Shown here: positions 5,711 to 6,421 of the stretch, in pieces
Layout of the letters: each line of letters begins with the position of its first letter
Position numbering within the stretch: the stretch's first letter is position 1
From: Pseudomonadota bacterium
GTDB taxonomy: Bacteria; Pseudomonadota; Gammaproteobacteria; Halothiobacillales; Halothiobacillaceae
Direction of reading: 5' to 3'
NCBI GenBank assembly: GCA_021795795.1
Contig: JAJYPA010000477.1
Span: forward strand, 1 to 6,421
DNA: 6,421 nt
Translations under genes and position numbers: made by a program
Notes under the pieces: generated by a model
The model's input: only the letters and a program-made list of their open reading frames with translations
Database searches by the model: none
Told to the model about the DNA's origin: nothing

Positions 5711-6421
5711 ACATCCACGCTCACGACCAGCAGGAGCATCAGGCCCATGCCCGCCGGATCGAGCAGATGCGGCGGATTCTCGGTACAGAGATCGCCTCCC
5801 TCTTCGATGACACGGGTGTCGTCGAGATCATGGCCAACCCCGACGGACGGGTCTTCGTTGAGCGCCTGGGGTCGGGTATCTCCCCCCTGGGCGTGATCGA
5901 TGCGAGCCGTGTCCAGTCCCTGTTAGGGCTCATGGCCGACTACCTGCATACCACGGTGAGCCGTGACCGGCCCATCGTCGAGGGGGCCATGCCCATCGAG
6001 TTCCTGCGCAGCCGCTTTGCCGGTGCGATTCCACCCATGGTGGAGGGTGCTTCTTTCAGTATCCGCCTGCCAGCCCGTTCGGTGTACACCCTCGATCAGT
6101 ACGTTGAGGCGGGCATCATCACGGCGGCGCAGTTGGACACCCTCTCCGATGCCGTGCTCTCCCGCAAGAATATCCTGGTGAGCGGTGGCACGGGATCTGG
6201 CAAGACCACCCTGTCCAACGCCATCATCGACCGGATCTCCAGGCTGTCAGATATCGGTACCCGCATTGTGATTATCGAAGATACCCGGGAGCTCCAATGC
6301 ACCGCTCCCAATGTGGTCCAGTTCCTGACCGACGATGATGCGGGCATCGACATGACGCGCCTCTTAAAGCTCACGCTGCGCTATCGGCCCGACCGCATAC
6401 TGGTGGGCGAGGTCCGCGACA
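5707..6421 (+). CDS. trbB: TrbB, VirB11-type ATPase of the conjugative type IV secretion system (3' end outside window)
   Basis: 238 codons are visible; TrbB proteins usually have somewhat over 300 residues, so the C-terminus is cut by the window edge. GTG 5707 overlaps the previous stop and has GGAG at 5695-5698, eight bases upstream. VirB11 ATPases form hexamers at the inner membrane base of the secretion channel and power pilus assembly and DNA transfer. Visible are the N-terminal domain (about 20-130, with VVEIMANPDGRVFVE), Walker A GGTGSGKTT (160-168) with Lys166, the acidic motif IIEDTREL (189-196), and the Walker B region DRILVGEVRD (229-238) with Glu235. It is the first gene of the expected trb mating-pair-formation run, which should continue beyond the window. 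Confidence 0.95.
   Translation, partial: MNIHAHDQQEHQAHARRIEQMRRILGTEIASLFDDTGVVEIMANPDGRVFVERLGSGISPLGVIDASRVQSLLGLMADYLHTTVSRDRPIVEGAMPIEFLRSRFAGAIPPMVEGASFSIRLPARSVYTLDQYVEAGIITAAQLDTLSDAVLSRKNILVSGGTGSGKTTLSNAIIDRISRLSDIGTRIVIIEDTRELQCTAPNVVQFLTDDDAGIDMTRLLKLTLRYRPDRILVGEVRD

Overview
The window looks like part of the transfer region of an integrative conjugative element or conjugative plasmid of a Proteobacterium. A VirD2-like relaxase with a DUF3363-type C-terminus, a CopG-like ribbon-helix-helix protein followed directly by TrbB, and G+C-rich coding sequence are the combination known from Tn4371-type elements (family knowledge). I cannot name the species.

Plus-strand transfer genes, left part (1-2620): the C-terminal end of an unrecognised gene; a short spacer with a promoter-like element (196-224); a predicted three-helix membrane protein (255-1106); and the relaxase (1103-2620), whose ATG overlaps the previous stop codon as ATGA. 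The membrane protein may be a partner of the relaxase, but only position and topology support this.

Minus-strand cassette (2774-5118), inserted head-on between the relaxase and the mating-pair-formation genes. In transcription order it holds an XRE-type helix-turn-helix gene broken by one missing base (5118-4880), a 600-residue superfamily 2 helicase/translocase of the Res-subunit type (4799-2997), and a 77-residue putative zinc-finger protein (3007-2774) that overlaps the helicase end by 11 bases. A strong sigma70-type promoter ends almost on the XRE start codon, predicting a leaderless or near-leaderless mRNA. An imperfect palindrome covers this -10 box and start codon. The regulator plus helicase plus zinc-finger layout resembles cargo or defence modules of mobile elements; I recognise no named system in it, so it is the best candidate for something undescribed.

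Plus-strand transfer genes, right part (5199-6421): a second copy of the promoter-like element, the ribbon-helix-helix protein (5258-5710), and the start of trbB (5707 to the window edge), overlapping as GTGA. The two element copies have the same internal spacing and the same distance to ATG, suggesting that the relaxase operon and the trb operon are switched on together. A degenerate third copy lies between the relaxase and the cassette.

A small repeat (about 30 bases, core CCCT-N3-AGGG) occurs twice in frame inside the membrane protein, with a weaker relative in the preceding gene.
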